DNA of 64,000 bases, taken from positions 1-64,000 of the forward strand of contig SHXT01000004.1 of assembly GCA_009693175.1 (NCBI GenBank), read 5' to 3'. Both the position numbers and the translations under genes were made by a program. Of the stretch, positions 10,628 through 20,712 are shown piece by piece. A model generated the notes under the pieces. That model did not search any database, had not been told where the DNA came from, and saw only the letters and a program-made list of their open reading frames with translations. How positions within the stretch are numbered: position 1 is the first letter of the stretch; each line of letters begins with the position of its first letter. Origin of the DNA: Candidatus Methylopumilus sp. (lineage in GTDB: Bacteria > Pseudomonadota > Gammaproteobacteria > Burkholderiales > Methylophilaceae).

Positions 10628-11575
10628 TTAGTAATTACCACCTGCATTTTTAATTAAATCAATAATTTCTGTATTTTTAGCTTTTAAAGCATATACGAGA
10701 GCTGTTAATCCGTAACGATCTTTTTCTTTTAAATTGACATGAGCGTTAATTAAAAGCTGAATCATTTCTTTAGATTTATTTTTGACCGCATAATAAACAA
10801 GAGGAGTGCCATCAGAATCTTTACGATTTACATTAGCACCATTCTCTATAAGAATTTTTGCAACAGACAAATGATTCTTTTTAATTGACCAGGTAAGAGC
10901 TGTCCAGTTAAATTGATCTTCATAATCAATTTTTACACCTTGTTTTATAAAAATGCTTACTGCATCTAAATTTCCTTCGCGAGCAGCATACATAAGAGGA
11001 CTACATTTATATTTATCTACAATTCCTGGATTTGCCCCATGATTAAGTAAGGTTTCGATTGTTTTGATGTCACCATTTTTTGCTGCATACATTAAAACAG
11101 TCTGCCCTGCATCATTGGCATTGTTAGGGTCAATACCGTATTTAATTAAAAGGTCTATAGTCTCATGGTAGCCAGAAATTGCCGCTAATCCATAGGCGCT
11201 CCATCCGTCATTATCTCTTATTTTAGGATCTGCACCATTATCTAAAAGTAGCTGAGCTGATCTTATGTAATTTTTTTTTGCAGCAAACATAAGAGCTGTC
11301 CATCCATTATTCTCAGTGAGATTTACTGAGGCACCTTTTTTAATTAAGAGTTGAACAATTTTATCCATGTCTTTTCTTGTTGCGTACATAAGAGTAGTCA
11401 CACCATCTTCATCTTTAGTATTTGGATTTCCACCACTTTCCAGGATGGCACTTACGGTTTCTAAGTCACCTTTTGAAGCGGCTGTTAACAGGTAGTTAAT
11501 TGATTCTTCGGCATATGCAACAGATGCAAAAAACGAAGTTATTAAAAAAATAATTAAAAGATATTTTTTATACAA
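10628..11575 (-). CDS. Secreted ankyrin-repeat protein
   Basis: The 315 residues start with a signal peptide (hydrophobic core about 5-19, cleavage after AYA near residue 22), so the protein is probably periplasmic. The rest is about eight ankyrin repeats of about 33 residues, many with the G-TALM/ALxYA-K-G core. No catalytic domain is visible. Three bases separate it from sucD and five from nadE, so it appears to be part of a sucCD-ankyrin-nadE-glnB transcript. Its target is unknown. Ankyrin repeats bind proteins; a function cannot be assigned from the sequence. Confidence 0.9.
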   Translation of the reverse strand: MYKKYLLIIFLITSFFASVAYAEESINYLLTAASKGDLETVSAILESGGNPNTKDEDGVTTLMYATRKDMDKIVQLLIKKGASVNLTENNGWTALMFAAKKNYIRSAQLLLDNGADPKIRDNDGWSAYGLAAISGYHETIDLLIKYGIDPNNANDAGQTVLMYAAKNGDIKTIETLLNHGANPGIVDKYKCSPLMYAAREGNLDAVSIFIKQGVKIDYEDQFNWTALTWSIKKNHLSVAKILIENGANVNRKDSDGTPLVYYAVKNKSKEMIQLLINAHVNLKEKDRYGLTALVYALKAKNTEIIDLIKNAGGNY

Positions 11576-11578
11576 TTT

Positions 11579-12451
11579 TTATTTTTTTATTAGCGTTTGC
11601 ATAGTTAACCCCATATCTGCAGGCGATTTTGACATCTTAACCCCAGCATTTTCTAGCGCTCGAATTTTATCTATTGCGAGACCAGTGCCTTGTGAAATGA
11701 TAGCGCCTGCATGTCCCATTCTCTTTCCTTGGGGAGCAGTGATACCTGCAATATAGCCCGCTATAGGTTTTTTAATATGGTTTTTTATGTATTCAGCAGC
11801 TTCTTCTTCATCTGAGCCTCCAATTTCACCCACCAATATTATCCCAGAGGTATTTTTATCTTCTTCAAACATTTGTAAGCACTCAATAAAATTTAAACCT
11901 TTAATGGGATCTCCACCAATACCTATACATGTACTTTGGCCTAAGCCGAGTAAAGTTGTTTGTTGAACAACTTCGTAAGTGAGGGTGCCTGATTTTGAAA
12001 TAATACCAATAGACCCAGGTAAATGAATGCTGCCAGGCATAATGCCAATTTTACATTCCCCAGGGGTAATAATACCTGGGCAATTTGGCCCTATTAATTT
12101 TGAATGATTGGTTCGAATGGCTGCTTTAACATTAATCATGTCTAATATAGGGATGCCTTCTGTAATGCACACAATGATTTCTATACCTTCTTCAGAAGCT
12201 TCAATAATTGAGTCAGCAGCAAAAGCAGGAGGGACGTAAATGACAGACGCATTTGCGCCTGTAGCTTTTAAAGCATCTCTTACTGTATTAAAAACAGGTA
12301 AATTGAGATGTGTACTTCCACCTTTGCCTGGCGTCACACCACCCACTAATTGAGTTCCGTATGTAAGGGCTTGTTCAGAATGAAATGTGCCTTGTTTGCC
12401 AGTAAAACCTTGGCAAATAACTTTTGTAGATTTATTAACTAAAATAGACAT
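11579..12451 (-). CDS. sucD: Succinyl-CoA synthetase, alpha subunit
   Basis: Interconverts succinyl-CoA and succinate with nucleotide triphosphate formation, as an alpha-beta complex with SucC. The 290 residues include the N-terminal CoA-binding fold ([17 protein letters not shown], about 13-29) and the phosphorylated histidine in the motif [12 protein letters not shown] (about residue 247). Length matches the family. It follows sucC by three bases. Confidence 0.96.
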   Translation of the reverse strand: MSILVNKSTKVICQGFTGKQGTFHSEQALTYGTQLVGGVTPGKGGSTHLNLPVFNTVRDALKATGANASVIYVPPAFAADSIIEASEEGIEIIVCITEGIPILDMINVKAAIRTNHSKLIGPNCPGIITPGECKIGIMPGSIHLPGSIGIISKSGTLTYEVVQQTTLLGLGQSTCIGIGGDPIKGLNFIECLQMFEEDKNTSGIILVGEIGGSDEEEAAEYIKNHIKKPIAGYIAGITAPQGKRMGHAGAIISQGTGLAIDKIRALENAGVKMSKSPADMGLTMQTLIKK

Positions 12452-12454
12452 TTT

Positions 12455-13618
12455 TTATTTTCTTATTAAGCTGGTTGCTATAGTGGCAGCTTCTGTAAGT
12501 GTATTTGCAGCTTGAATATTTAACCCGCTCGTTTGTAAGAGTTTTTTACCAAGATCAACGTTAGTTCCCTCAAGTCTTACAACAATAGGTATTTTTATAC
12601 CTACTTCTTTGACAGCAGCAATAATACCTTCGGCAATAATGTCGCAACGCATAATTCCACCAAAAATATTCACTAAAACTACCTGAACATTTTTATCGTC
12701 GAGAATAATTTTAAAAGCCTTAGAAACCGTTTCGGCATTTGCGCCACCACCAACATCTAGAAAGTTTGCAGGCTCTCCACCATAAAGTTTAATAAGATCC
12801 ATAGTGGCCATGGCAAGTCCTGCACCATTAACCATACACCCTATATTTCCGTTGAGGGCTATGTAGTTTAAGCCGGCATTAAAAGCTTCAGCTTCTTTTG
12901 AGTCATTTTGGGACCAGTCGCGAAGCTCGGATAATGTTTTTTGTTTATAAAGGGCATTGTCATCAACATTTATTTTGCAATCCAAAGCAATGATTTTTTT
13001 ATCAGAGGTGATTACTAAAGGGTTTATTTCTAACAACGCTAAATTATTTTCAATAAATGCTCTAAAAGCACTTTTAGCAAATTTAACAAAGTCATTGATA
13101 ATGTCATTAGGAAGACCCAAAGCGAAGGCTATATTTCTTGATTGAAATTCCATAAGGCCATTAATAGGGCTAAATGTTTCTTGAATGATTTTTTCAGGGT
13201 TTGTTTTAGAAATTTCCTCAATTTCCATTCCGCCCGCCGAAGATGCAATCACAACAATTCTTTCTGATTGCCTATCAACCAGTATAGAAAAATAGATTTC
13301 TTTTTTTATTTCACATGATTCTTCAATAAGCAAAACATTAACAGGCTGGCCATCAGGTTTGTTTTGATAGGTAATAAGTTTTTTGTGAAGAAGAGAGTTT
13401 GCTACATCTATAGCTTCTTTTTTAGAGCTGACAATCTTAACTCCACCTGATTTTCCTCTGCCGCCAGCATGAATTTGAGCTTTAATGACATAAGACGGTG
13501 AATTGAGCTGTGAGATAGATCCATCCACTTCATCAATAGACTTAATTGCAATACCTTTTGGAATAGAAATGCCGTATTTTGAAATTAATTGCTTGGCCTG
13601 ATATTCGTGGAGATTCAT
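12455..13618 (-). CDS. sucC: Succinyl-CoA synthetase, beta subunit
   Basis: Nucleotide-binding subunit paired with SucD. The 387 residues start MNLHEYQAKQLISKYGI, with an ATP-grasp fold (KAQIHAGGRGKSGGVKIV, about 46-63) and a C-terminal CoA-ligase domain (FLDVGGGAN and VNIFGGIMRCDIIAEG). In obligate methylotrophs without 2-oxoglutarate dehydrogenase this enzyme can run toward succinyl-CoA; whether that applies here cannot be seen. The dapD gene in this window needs succinyl-CoA, which fits such a role. Confidence 0.96.
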   Translation of the reverse strand: MNLHEYQAKQLISKYGISIPKGIAIKSIDEVDGSISQLNSPSYVIKAQIHAGGRGKSGGVKIVSSKKEAIDVANSLLHKKLITYQNKPDGQPVNVLLIEESCEIKKEIYFSILVDRQSERIVVIASSAGGMEIEEISKTNPEKIIQETFSPINGLMEFQSRNIAFALGLPNDIINDFVKFAKSAFRAFIENNLALLEINPLVITSDKKIIALDCKINVDDNALYKQKTLSELRDWSQNDSKEAEAFNAGLNYIALNGNIGCMVNGAGLAMATMDLIKLYGGEPANFLDVGGGANAETVSKAFKIILDDKNVQVVLVNIFGGIMRCDIIAEGIIAAVKEVGIKIPIVVRLEGTNVDLGKKLLQTSGLNIQAANTLTEAATIATSLIRK

Positions 13619-13725
13619 GTTAAATAAAGAACTAAATAAGCATTATTTTCTACGAATTTAGATAAACATGCTAGTTAAGAATTATATTTTCAAAGCAATG
13701 TTAGAATTATTCATTTTTAAGTTTA

Positions 13726-13731
13726 TATAAT
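13726..13731 (+). promoter_or_regulatory. -10 box of serB promoter
   Basis: A perfect TATAAT lies at 13726-13731 in the 124-base gap between divergent sucC and serB. Seven bases further gives a start near 13738, only about five bases before the serB ATG at 13743. No ribosome binding site is visible between them, so serB is probably translated from a leaderless or nearly leaderless message. No good -35 box is seen. Confidence 0.5.
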
Positions 13732-13742
13732 TTACTCACTTT

Positions 13743-14588
13743 ATGAAATTATTAATCCAGTCACAACATAGCTTGCAAAGTCATTTGCAGCAAATCGCTC
13801 AAATGTTAGGCTCAGATGGCTCCACTGAACTGAAAAAGATTAATGATGCTATTTATTTATGCGAGCTAAATCAGCCTATGTCAGAAGCACTTAAAAGCTA
13901 TTTAGATTTAAAAGAAATAGATTTTGCAATTTTAGAAAATTATTCTGCTTTAAGTGAGTTTGATTTGTGTGTGATGGACATGGATTCCACACTAATATCT
14001 ATTGAATGTATTGATGAAATTGCGGATATGTGCGGTAAAAAAGCAGATATTGCTTTAATTACAAAAAGCGCAATGATGGGAGAGATTGATTTTTCAGAAA
14101 GTCTAATTAAGCGAGTTTCTTTTTTAAAAGGACTTGATGAGGAAATGCTTTTTAAAGTTATCCATGAAAGGTTAAAATTTAATTCAGGTGTTCGAAAATG
14201 GATTGATGCATGCCGTAAAAACAATGTGACGACTGTAGTTGTTTCTAGTGGATTTGATCATTTTACGAGCTATGTAAAAAATGAATTAGGCATTGATTTT
14301 TTAATATCTAATAAACTCGAAATTGTTGATAAAAAACTTACTGGTAAAGTATTGGGACAAATTATCAATGATGAAGTTAAAGCTCAAACCGTAAAAGATT
14401 TTCAGAAAAAATTAAAAATTGATAAATCTAAAACAATTGTAATTGGCGATGGTGCAAATGATTTGAGGATGCTAGATGAAGCTAGCTATAGTATCGCTTA
14501 TCATGCCAAACCTATTGTACAAAAAAATGCACGTTTTAAATTAAACTATTTAGATTTTAAAGGTGTATTGAACCTTTTTAAAGTTTAA
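13743..14588 (+). CDS. serB: Phosphoserine phosphatase
   Basis: Final step of serine synthesis. The 281 residues comprise an N-terminal regulatory-type stretch (1-70) and a HAD phosphatase domain: motif I DMDST with Asp79 and Asp81, motif II serine in VVSSGFDHF, lysine in the KAQTVKDF region and motif IV GDGANDLRML. The cap segment IECIDEIADMCG is typical of SerB. Its stop overlaps the convergent DUF455 gene by four bases. Confidence 0.95.
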   Translation: MKLLIQSQHSLQSHLQQIAQMLGSDGSTELKKINDAIYLCELNQPMSEALKSYLDLKEIDFAILENYSALSEFDLCVMDMDSTLISIECIDEIADMCGKKADIALITKSAMMGEIDFSESLIKRVSFLKGLDEEMLFKVIHERLKFNSGVRKWIDACRKNNVTTVVVSSGFDHFTSYVKNELGIDFLISNKLEIVDKKLTGKVLGQIINDEVKAQTVKDFQKKLKIDKSKTIVIGDGANDLRMLDEASYSIAYHAKPIVQKNARFKLNYLDFKGVLNLFKV

Positions 14589-15370
14589 ATAAGATCTTCT
14601 TCTAAAAATCCTGCTTGATAGCGCGCTTCTTTATTTAATTTTTGATAATTTAATTCAATACTATAAGTTTTAAGTAAATTTTTATATGTTTCCGCAGGGT
14701 CTATATTTTTAGCTTTGCAAGCCCAATAGTACCAGTCGTTTCCAATAGAAACATGATTAATTTCTTCTTCATATATTTTTTTAAGAATAGTTGTAATTTC
14801 ATTATCTTTTTGTTGTTTAAATTTTTCAATAATAGATGGAGTGACATCAAGCCCTCTGGCTTCCATTGTTCTTGGGATGAGAGCTAGGCGATCTATAAGA
14901 TCATGACTTGTTCGATCGGCCATATCCCATAGACTATTATGGGCATTAAAACTGCCATAATTTAGATTGAATTTTCTTAAATAAGAATTGAGCATCTGAA
15001 AATGAATAGATTCTTCATAAGCCACTTTAAGCCAGTCACTATAAAATTTATTTGGCAAATTTTTAAAACGCCAAATAATATCAAGCGCTAAATTGATTGC
15101 ATTGAATTCAATATGCGCTAATGCATGAATGAATATTAATTTACCTTGCTCAGTAGCTGAAGATCTTTTTTCTACAAGCCTTGGAGCGACAATTTCTGGT
15201 TTAGAAGGTGCCCCTGGTAAGTCATAAGTATGCTGTATATCTTCTTTTGAATCAATTGCAAAGAGATCAGATATAAAAGATTGATATATGAAATGTACAT
15301 GATTTATTTTTTTATCTAAATCATTCATTGCCAGAGCTTCCAGGCAATGCACTCTTAAATCTTTATTCAA
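14585..15370 (-). CDS. Ferritin-like DUF455 family protein
   Basis: The 261 residues match the DUF455 (COG2833) ferritin-like family of unknown function. Candidate di-iron ligands are in AHIEFNAINLALD (about 87-99), YEESIHFQML (about 117-126) and YEEEINHVSIGNDW (about 205-218), the spaced E-x2-H pattern of ferritin-like four-helix proteins; related folds include the tRNA hydroxylase MiaE and rubrerythrin. No signal peptide is seen, so it is cytoplasmic. Downstream on the same strand nothing follows except the convergent serB. The substrate cannot be inferred. Confidence 0.85.
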   Translation of the reverse strand: MNKDLRVHCLEALAMNDLDKKINHVHFIYQSFISDLFAIDSKEDIQHTYDLPGAPSKPEIVAPRLVEKRSSATEQGKLIFIHALAHIEFNAINLALDIIWRFKNLPNKFYSDWLKVAYEESIHFQMLNSYLRKFNLNYGSFNAHNSLWDMADRTSHDLIDRLALIPRTMEARGLDVTPSIIEKFKQQKDNEITTILKKIYEEEINHVSIGNDWYYWACKAKNIDPAETYKNLLKTYSIELNYQKLNKEARYQAGFLEEDLI

Positions 15371-15378
15371 TTGGGTTG

Positions 15379-16209
15379 TTAGTGAATTGCAATGACAGTA
15401 ATTGTGCCGGCTTTCATATCTGGCGCTATAATTGATTTTCCATTACTGGATAATGCAATATCAGCAACAGATTTAAAGCCTTCTTTGAATAATGTAACCT
15501 TCTCATTTTTTACCTTAAATATTTTTCCATTTTTCCAGTCACTGATATAAAAAGTATCCCCGCTCTTAATAAGGCCATCGCCGCCACTAAACCCCTCAGC
15601 AATTTTTTTTATCGATTTATTTTTTAAATTTATTTTGTAAAGTATACCGCTTGAAAAGTCTACTTCGTATAATGTATTTTTCAAAAACATAACGCCGTTA
15701 GGAGCTAAAATTTCAGGCGAATTTTCATTTAAAATTAATGTGACTTTTTGATCTCGATTAATTTTAAATAGTGCACCACCTTTTTCAAGGTTTCCGCTAT
15801 CACTTACATATAAATTACCTTTGGCATCAGAGGTTATATCATTCAGAAAAATAGGTGTTTGAGGGTAAGACATAGTACCGCCATAAACAGCCCACTTACC
15901 ATTAGTTTCAACTTTAAGAATGCGATTTTTATCTGTGACATATAGTGATTTGCCTACAAAAGTCAACCCTTTAGGGTCATCCATACCTGATGCGAATGTA
16001 GATTGCGTCCCGTCTATTGCAATAAGTGTAATTTTTCCATCACGATCTTTATTGAATTCACCAATTTCAGAAACATAAATATTGCCTTGCGAATCTTGAG
16101 CTACTGATTCTGGATTAATAAATCCGGAGAAAACATTAAGATCATGAGCCTCAATATTGAGATTCATGATCAATGTAATTAAAAATATTAAGGCATTTAA
16201 ATTTCTCAT
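15379..16209 (-). CDS. Secreted SMP-30/NHL-type beta-propeller protein
   Basis: A 276-residue protein with an N-terminal signal peptide (about 1-21, ending IEA). The rest is built of repeating blades with motifs such as VAQDSQGNIYVSEIG, DITSDAKGNLYVSDSGN and NGVMFLKNTLYEVD, typical of SMP-30/gluconolactonase or NHL propellers. Such propellers act as lactonases or as binding scaffolds; the metal ligands of true gluconolactonases cannot be assigned confidently here. It sits between the DUF455 gene (eight bases) and a secreted ankyrin gene (28 bases). Confidence 0.8.
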   Translation of the reverse strand: MRNLNALIFLITLIMNLNIEAHDLNVFSGFINPESVAQDSQGNIYVSEIGEFNKDRDGKITLIAIDGTQSTFASGMDDPKGLTFVGKSLYVTDKNRILKVETNGKWAVYGGTMSYPQTPIFLNDITSDAKGNLYVSDSGNLEKGGALFKINRDQKVTLILNENSPEILAPNGVMFLKNTLYEVDFSSGILYKINLKNKSIKKIAEGFSGGDGLIKSGDTFYISDWKNGKIFKVKNEKVTLFKEGFKSVADIALSSNGKSIIAPDMKAGTITVIAIH

Positions 16210-16237
16210 TAATTAAGTCTCTAAATTACCTAATCTA

Positions 16238-16723
16238 TTAAAGACACTTTTCCTCGCAACCTTCTTCGCTAACGCCAAGTGATAAAAGTAAATCGGCCAT
16301 TTTTTGATCGCCTTTATCTTTCACTACTCTTACAATCGATACGCCACCCTTCATTCTCTTATTAATATCGGCACCTTTAGCTGCAAGATATTTCACTATA
16401 TCGGCTCTACCATCAAAAGCTGCATGGTGAAATGCATTCATTTTAGTAAGTGGGTGAGTGTAATTTAAATCAGCACCATGATCAGTTAGATATTTAAGAA
16501 CTTCAAATTGATCTTTGGCTGCAGCCATAAGGAGGGGACTCCATGCAAAATATGTTTGATTAATATCCACTTTATTTACTTCAATATATTTTTTTACAAT
16601 TTTTAATTTACCTTCATTCACAGCTCCACTGAATTCAATTTGTTCGGCATCTGTTAATGCAAAAGTTTGCATTGAAAAAGTGAGCAAGATTAAAGCAAGT
16701 GTTGTTTTTAAAAATTTATTCAT
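16238..16723 (-). CDS. Small secreted ankyrin-repeat protein
   Basis: The 161 residues start with a signal peptide (1-22, ending TFA). Three to four ankyrin repeats follow, with WSPLLMAAAKDQFEVLKYLTD and KMNAFHHAAFDGRADIVKYL style cores. The C-terminus ends GCEEKCL, giving two nearby cysteines that could form a disulfide in the periplasm. It lies 18 bases downstream of purL on the same strand. The function is unknown. It is the second exported ankyrin protein in the window, after the one at 10628-11575. Confidence 0.85.
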   Translation of the reverse strand: MNKFLKTTLALILLTFSMQTFALTDAEQIEFSGAVNEGKLKIVKKYIEVNKVDINQTYFAWSPLLMAAAKDQFEVLKYLTDHGADLNYTHPLTKMNAFHHAAFDGRADIVKYLAAKGADINKRMKGGVSIVRVVKDKGDQKMADLLLSLGVSEEGCEEKCL

Positions 16724-16741
16724 TTTTCATAGTTCTTTCAT

Positions 16742-19700
16742 TTAGTTAAAAAATTTATAGGCATTTGAGAACATTTTATACCATGGGGCTAATTCACTCC
16801 ATATTCTGGGATGCCAGGAATTTTGAGAGGATCTGAAAACTCTCTCAGGGTGAGGCATCATAATTGAAAATCTCCCATTCTCAGAAGTAAATCCAGTAAT
16901 TCCCTCAGGAGAACCATTTGGATTCATTGGATAGACAGAAGTTCCCTTTTGATAGTTATCAACATAGCGAAGAGTTGCAAGTTTATGATTTAAAACATCA
17001 TTCATTTGATTATTATACTGATATTCGGTAAACCCCTCTCCATGAGCCGCCACAATTGGAAGTATGGCGCCATGCATTTCGTTAAAAAACATAGAGTTTG
17101 ATTTAAGGATTTCTACAGACACAAACCTTGCTTCAAATTGTTCGGATTTATTTTTAATAAAATGAGGCCATAAATCGGAGCCAGGGATAATTTCTTTAAG
17201 ATTGCTCATCATTTGACATCCGTTGCATATACCGAGTGCAATCGTATCTGATCTTGAAAAAAATGTTTCAAAAGCGTCACGTGTTTTTGAATTAAATAAG
17301 ATTGATTTTGCCCATCCTTCACCAGCACCTAAGACATCCCCATATGAAAAACCGCCACATGCAACAAGCGCTGAAAAATCTTGTAAAGATTTTCGTCCGG
17401 AAATGATATCTGACATATGTATATCATGTGCCTCAAACCCAGCAGTCGTAAAAGCAGCAGCCATTTCAACATGACCATTTACGCCTTGCTCTCTTAAAAC
17501 TGCAATTTTTGGCTTAGTTTTTTTGATTGCGAAAGATTGAGGTATTGAAAAATTAAATTTTGGATTAATGCCAGGATCGAGATCATCCAAAATTTGAGAA
17601 AATTCTTCGAGAGCACATTCTGGATTGTCTCGTATCGATTGCATTTTATAAGATGTTTCACTCCATGCGCTTTGTAAGTTAGCTCTTGTATCTTTGAAGA
17701 TTGTTTTATTTGAATGTTGAATATGGATTTCTTGTTTTGTATTAATTGACCCTAAATAATGAGCATGATTATTTAATGTTTCATTAAGCCTCGTTAATAC
17801 ATCTGGAATATCTTCTTTTTTAATTTGAATAACAGCGCCTAATTCTTCATTAAATAAGAGCGCAGAGATACTTTTGCCACAGTTAGTAAGATCAATATCT
17901 AAACCACAACGTCCTGCAAAGGCCATTTCAACAAGAGTTGAGAAGAGGCCTCCATCAGAACGATCATGATAAGCAACAATCAACTCTTCTTTTTTGAGAG
18001 CCTGAATGATAGCAAAGAATTTTTTAAGTGTTTGGGTATTGTCTAAGTTTGGCGCTATATCACCAACCTCATTAAAAACTAAATTAAAGCATGAAGCACC
18101 CAGTCGATTTTTACCACAACCTAAATCAATATAAATTAATCCACTATCATGTAATGTTCTATCCAAACAAGGTGTAAGCGTTTTTTCTGTATCATGCACA
18201 GGCGCAAAAGCGGTCACAATAAGAGAGACGGGTGAGACGACCATTTTTTCCTTGTTTTTATCTAGCCAGGTTGTTTTCATAGACATGGAATCTTTCCCTA
18301 CTGGGATGCTAATGCCTAAGTCAGGACAAAGTTTCATACCCATCTCTTCAACTGCATCAAATAAAGAGGCGTCTTCTCCTTCGTGACCTGCTGCTGCCAT
18401 CCAGTTTGCCGATAACTTGATGTCTTCAATATGATGAATTGATGATGCACATATATTTGTAATGGCTTCGCCAAGTGCCATTCTCACTGATGCACGCGAG
18501 TCGATAATTGCAATGGGCGTTTTTTCACCAATAGCAAACGCTTCTCCTATAAGACTATCAAATGATGATAATGTTACCGCTACATCTGAAACAGGAACCT
18601 GCCAAGGCCCTACTAGTTGATCCCTAGCAATTAAGCCTGTTACAGAACGATCTCCAATGTGAATAAGAAACATTTTATTTGCAACAGCTGGATATCGAAG
18701 TATTCTATATGCCACTTTTTTGATATCAATGACATCGAAGTTTGTTTTATGAAGTTGATTTTCCTTTCTTTTTACATTGCGAAGCATTTTAGGAGGCTTG
18801 CCAAGTAAAGTAGATAAATTCATATTCACAGCATCAGTTTTAAATTGATTATCTTCAACGATAAGTTGCTTATTTTTTTCAGCAATACCTACAACTGAAA
18901 ATGGACATCTTTCTCGCTCACAAAGTGATTTAAATAAATCAAGATTTTTTTCTTCAATGGCTAATACATAACGTTCTTGAGCTTCATTGCACCAAATCTC
19001 TCTTGGTGACATGCTAGGCTCTTCGTTATTAATTGATCTTAGTTGAAATGTAGCGCCAACATTGCCATCATTTACTAATTCAGGAAATGCATTTGATAGG
19101 CCTCCAGCACCTACATCATGAATGCTTAAAATGGGATTATTTTTACCTAATTGCCAGCATCGATCGATGACTTCTTGAGCTCTTCTTTGTAATTCTGGAT
19201 TACCTCTTTGAACAGAATCAAAATCTAGATTCTCTGCATTGAATCCAGAACCCATACTTGATGCTGCACCACCTCCTAATCCAATTAACATAGCAGGACC
19301 GCCTAATTGAATAAGTAGTGATCCAGGTGGAATAGCATTTTTCTTTGTGTGTATATCATTAATGCTACCGATACCACCCGCAAGCATAATAGGTTTATGA
19401 AAACCTTTTATTTCGTTGCTATGTTTAATTTCTAATGTTCTAAAATAACCCGCAATATTTGGCCTGCCAAACTCATTATTGTAAGAAGCGCCACCAATAG
19501 GACCATCAATCATAATTTGCAGTGGCGAAGATATACGTAAAGGCAATCCATAAAGTTCTTTTTCCCAGGGCTGTGTAAATTCTGGAATATTTAAATTAGA
19601 TACTGAAAAACCAGTTAATCCTGCTTTAGGTTTTGATCCTCTGCCCGTAGCGCCTTCATCTCTAATTTCACCGCCTGCACCTGTAGCAGCGCCTGAAAAT

Positions 19701-20629
19701 GGTGAGATAGCTGTGGGATGATTATGCGTCTCAACTTTCATAATAAAATGAGTTAATTCTGAGTGTGATTGATACACTCCATCTTGATTTGGATAAAATC
19801 GATTAATAGTTTTTCCTTTAACAATCGAAGAATTATCTGAATAAGCAACAATCGTATTGCCGGGATGAAGTTGATGTGTATTTTTTATCATTCCAAAAAG
19901 CGATTTAGATTTTTTCTCTCCATCAACAATCCAATCTGCATTAAATATTTTATGTCGACAGTGCTCTGAGTTTGCTTGAGCAAACATCATCAGCTCTGCA
20001 TCTGTAGGATTTCTTTTAATAGAGGTAAAGTAATTGAATAAATAATCAATTTCATCTTCCGATAAAGCAAGTCCAAGATTTTTATTAAAATCATCTAAAA
20101 TCTTTTTTCCATTTTTAAGTATTTCAGCATAAACAATGGGCTTAGGTGGTAAATGGGAAAAGAGAATACTTGCGTCATCGATATTAAAAATAGAAACCTC
20201 AGTCATGCGATCATGTAACAAAGATGAAAGTATTTCTTTTTGTTTTAAAGGTAATTCAGATCCATCTTTGAGCTCGAGATAAATCGCTATACCTCTTTCT
20301 ATACGTTTGATCTGAGAAAGGCCGCAATGTGTTGCAATATCTGTGGCTCTCGAAGCCCATGGCGATATGGTTCCGGGCCTTGGGATTGTAATAATAGAGT
20401 TACTCTTAAACTTTAGCGGGTTAGCTTTAGGGCCATAATGAAGAATTTTTTCTAAGACATTTTTTTCTGATGTTGTAATATATTTTTCATACCAAACTAT
20501 ATGAATAAACTCAGAACAAATATCTTTGATTTGCGTATTGATCTGTTGAAGTTTCGTAAGAAGTTTTTCTTTTCTAAACTTTGAATAGGCTGGACCACCA
20601 GCGATATGAATAATTTCTTGGTTTTGCAT
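16742..20629 (-). CDS. purL: Phosphoribosylformylglycinamidine synthase
   Basis: Large single-chain enzyme of purine synthesis that converts FGAR to FGAM with glutamine and ATP. The 1295 residues match the proteobacterial form: an N-terminal PurS-like domain, two synthetase halves ([16 protein letters not shown] and [13 protein letters not shown] regions) and a C-terminal glutaminase with the nucleophile cysteine in [10 protein letters not shown] and the His-Glu pair in MPHPERVF. The ATG at 20629 is preceded by an A-rich stretch without a clear ribosome binding site. Confidence 0.97.
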   Translation of the reverse strand: MQNQEIIHIAGGPAYSKFRKEKLLTKLQQINTQIKDICSEFIHIVWYEKYITTSEKNVLEKILHYGPKANPLKFKSNSIITIPRPGTISPWASRATDIATHCGLSQIKRIERGIAIYLELKDGSELPLKQKEILSSLLHDRMTEVSIFNIDDASILFSHLPPKPIVYAEILKNGKKILDDFNKNLGLALSEDEIDYLFNYFTSIKRNPTDAELMMFAQANSEHCRHKIFNADWIVDGEKKSKSLFGMIKNTHQLHPGNTIVAYSDNSSIVKGKTINRFYPNQDGVYQSHSELTHFIMKVETHNHPTAISPFSGAATGAGGEIRDEGATGRGSKPKAGLTGFSVSNLNIPEFTQPWEKELYGLPLRISSPLQIMIDGPIGGASYNNEFGRPNIAGYFRTLEIKHSNEIKGFHKPIMLAGGIGSINDIHTKKNAIPPGSLLIQLGGPAMLIGLGGGAASSMGSGFNAENLDFDSVQRGNPELQRRAQEVIDRCWQLGKNNPILSIHDVGAGGLSNAFPELVNDGNVGATFQLRSINNEEPSMSPREIWCNEAQERYVLAIEEKNLDLFKSLCERERCPFSVVGIAEKNKQLIVEDNQFKTDAVNMNLSTLLGKPPKMLRNVKRKENQLHKTNFDVIDIKKVAYRILRYPAVANKMFLIHIGDRSVTGLIARDQLVGPWQVPVSDVAVTLSSFDSLIGEAFAIGEKTPIAIIDSRASVRMALGEAITNICASSIHHIEDIKLSANWMAAAGHEGEDASLFDAVEEMGMKLCPDLGISIPVGKDSMSMKTTWLDKNKEKMVVSPVSLIVTAFAPVHDTEKTLTPCLDRTLHDSGLIYIDLGCGKNRLGASCFNLVFNEVGDIAPNLDNTQTLKKFFAIIQALKKEELIVAYHDRSDGGLFSTLVEMAFAGRCGLDIDLTNCGKSISALLFNEELGAVIQIKKEDIPDVLTRLNETLNNHAHYLGSINTKQEIHIQHSNKTIFKDTRANLQSAWSETSYKMQSIRDNPECALEEFSQILDDLDPGINPKFNFSIPQSFAIKKTKPKIAVLREQGVNGHVEMAAAFTTAGFEAHDIHMSDIISGRKSLQDFSALVACGGFSYGDVLGAGEGWAKSILFNSKTRDAFETFFSRSDTIALGICNGCQMMSNLKEIIPGSDLWPHFIKNKSEQFEARFVSVEILKSNSMFFNEMHGAILPIVAAHGEGFTEYQYNNQMNDVLNHKLATLRYVDNYQKGTSVYPMNPNGSPEGITGFTSENGRFSIMMPHPERVFRSSQNSWHPRIWSELAPWYKMFSNAYKFFN

Positions 20630-20712
20630 TTTTTTTGGTTGATTTTAGACGTTACACTAAGCTTATAATTTTAACAGAAGCTTTTTTTAAAACTCTTTTA
20701 ATTTTTATTAAA

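Noticed and set aside
20640-20712. Terminator or regulatory hairpin between feoB and purL using the two AAGCTT sites
   Set aside because: The pair is short, self-palindromic and separated by 13 bases; AT-rich sequence makes this easy by chance and no U tract follows.
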